A DNA stretch of 64,000 bases from Chitinophagaceae bacterium (GTDB taxonomy: Bacteria > Bacteroidota > Bacteroidia > Chitinophagales > Chitinophagaceae). The translations under genes and the position numbers were made by a program. Location of the stretch: positions 1-64,000 of the forward strand of contig JAHBTJ010000032.1 of NCBI GenBank assembly GCA_019638595.1, read 5' to 3'. The notes under the pieces are model-generated. The model was not told the origin of the DNA and ran no database searches. It saw only the letters and a program-made list of their open reading frames with translations. Below are positions 63,059-64,000 of the stretch, one piece after another (the first letter of the stretch is position 1; every line of letters starts with the position of its first letter).

Positions 63059-64000
63059 TGCGACAAGACCTGGGCCAGATACGAGTCGGACAATACCACT
63101 AATCCCATGCGGGATATACTGGAAAATGTTACCAGCACCGGCGGACTTACTACAGGCACTAAAAGAGACGTGGGAATAACAGTATACGATAATGCCGATG
63201 CCGCATTATCCGGTTATGTAAGCGGTTACACGCAGGATGTTTTCTATTCGGCAGGTGCGGTAACAGTTACAAAAAAGTATAGCAGCATAGTCAATAACTC
63301 ACCTGTTGCGGCAAATTTGTTAAGCGCTACCTGGTATAATTATGACGAAGAAGGTAAGTTATTATGGCATGTACAGTATATCAAAGATCTCGGTTATAAA
63401 ACCACTGATTATACTTATGATTTAAACGGAAGGCTGACAGAACGCGTATACCAGAAGAACACAGCAGCCGAATATTTTGCCCATAAATACGAGTATGATC
63501 CAGCTACTACCAACCTGTGGAAAGTGTATACCCGCACCAGTTCATCGGGAAGTTGGGTACAGCAGGCGGTCTATACTTATTACCTGCATGGGCCACTGAA
63601 GAGAATAGACCTTGCAGAAGGGTTACAGGGAATAGATTATACCTACACATTACAGGGAGCATTAAAAGCCATCAACAATAATGATAAAACCAAAGACCCC
63701 GGTCAGGATGGTATAAGTGGTGTTAATGCTGCTGTAAAACCAGATGCTTTTGGGATGGTACTGGATTATTATACAAATGACTATTTGAACGCCCGAAGCG
63801 GAATACAAGCCATCAAGGGTGTAAATACTACCAGCACCATAGCCTCGGATAATTTTACAGGCAATATAAAAGCAATGAGCTGGTACAGCAAAAAGCCTGT
63901 AAATACGCCTGCCATACCGGAAGATCCTGTAGCCTATGTATACCAGTATGATGACAAGGATCAGCTAATAGAAGCCAACTGGGGTAATAACATCAACTTT
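63059..64000 (+). CDS. RHS-repeat protein, right end cut by window, probable 5' truncation
   Basis: An open frame runs to the right edge (about 314 residues). It has RHS/YD-type repeats: YNYDEEGKLLWHVQYIKD, YTYDLNGRLTERVYQKN, YEYDPATTNLWKVYTRT, YTYYLHGPLKRIDLAEG, IDYTYTLQGALKAINN and YQYDDKDQLIEANWGN. The sequence looks coding from its first residues (DKTWARYESDNTTNPMRD), yet an in-frame TAA lies at 63056-63058 and no signal peptide is present; the first ATG is at 63107. RHS proteins are usually over 1000 residues, exported, and often carry toxic C-terminal tips. A truncated copy, or a frameshift near 63060, is likely. Confidence 0.75.

Overview
The window looks like a chromosome segment from a Bacteroidota bacterium, probably Chitinophagaceae. 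This placement is inferred from gene content: a SusC/SusD pair, Bacteroidota-type families (DUF3098, HU-CCDC81/SPOR protein, UMF1 transporter, 7TM-DISM-type kinase), about 1100-residue SecA, TAnnTTTG-like promoter elements and no visible Shine-Dalgarno pattern. No rRNA, tRNA, CRISPR array, phage or classical insertion sequence was found.

Layout. 1-8755 is almost all minus strand: a DUF1549/DUF1553 cytochrome cut by the left edge, manA, rnhA, a PhzF-like enzyme, two VOC proteins, an AraC-type regulator, a UMF1 transporter, uppP and DUF3098. 8949-11006 holds an arginase-fold protein with an eroded metal site and a DUF2807 lipoprotein. 11143-18419 is a probable operon of planctomycete-type cytochrome and export proteins: DUF1549/DUF1553 with a CBM6-like insert, DUF1501, a Tat-exported TIM barrel, and a membrane DUF2231-like cytochrome with leucine-rich repeats. 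Its first spacer is interrupted by a 548-bp unit bounded by near-identical 20-bp inverted repeats that carries a broken GxxExxY (PD-(D/E)XK) nuclease gene. 18488-24605 carries assorted exported proteins and a PaaK-like ligase. 24657-25142 has an unannotated 52-residue gene with its own terminator next to a cluster of perfect palindromes. 25178-34457 is mostly housekeeping (SPOR protein, FKBP, serine dehydratase, tgt, a glycosyltransferase, rsmG) and ends with a two-component system. 34541-35628 is a repeat island. 35674-44813 has a methyltransferase and exported glycan-related proteins (a LamG-like lipoprotein, an alpha/alpha-barrel protein, GH92, GH13). 44896-50597 contains a beta-CASP nuclease, secA and deoC. 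51201-54445 is a four-gene L-sugar (rhamnose, fucose or galactose type) oxidation cluster. 54693-57852 has a P1 peptidase, a class IV aminotransferase and a lipase. 58086-62918 is a SusC/SusD unit with a LacI-type operator in front and a strong terminator behind. The right edge cuts an RHS-repeat protein that seems to have lost its 5' end.

The theme is import and processing of carbohydrate (SusCD, GH92, GH13, sugar isomerases and dehydrogenases, manA) with a large exported proteome.

The most interesting signal is non-coding. Short word families (ATTTGAGATTTGAAAT-like, GTTTCAGGTTACAAG-like, AGCTATCAGCTATGAG-like, ACCACATAGG-like) sit in spacers, often as inverted pairs. Several lie so tightly against genes that they supply the stop codon (PhzF-like, tgt, alcohol dehydrogenase, GHL10-like) or the start codon (deoC). 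The ACCACATAGG family also forms the ends of the GxxExxY unit and of a 182-bp gene-less version, which suggests a nuclease-linked mobile repeat system. I am not aware of a description of such a system.
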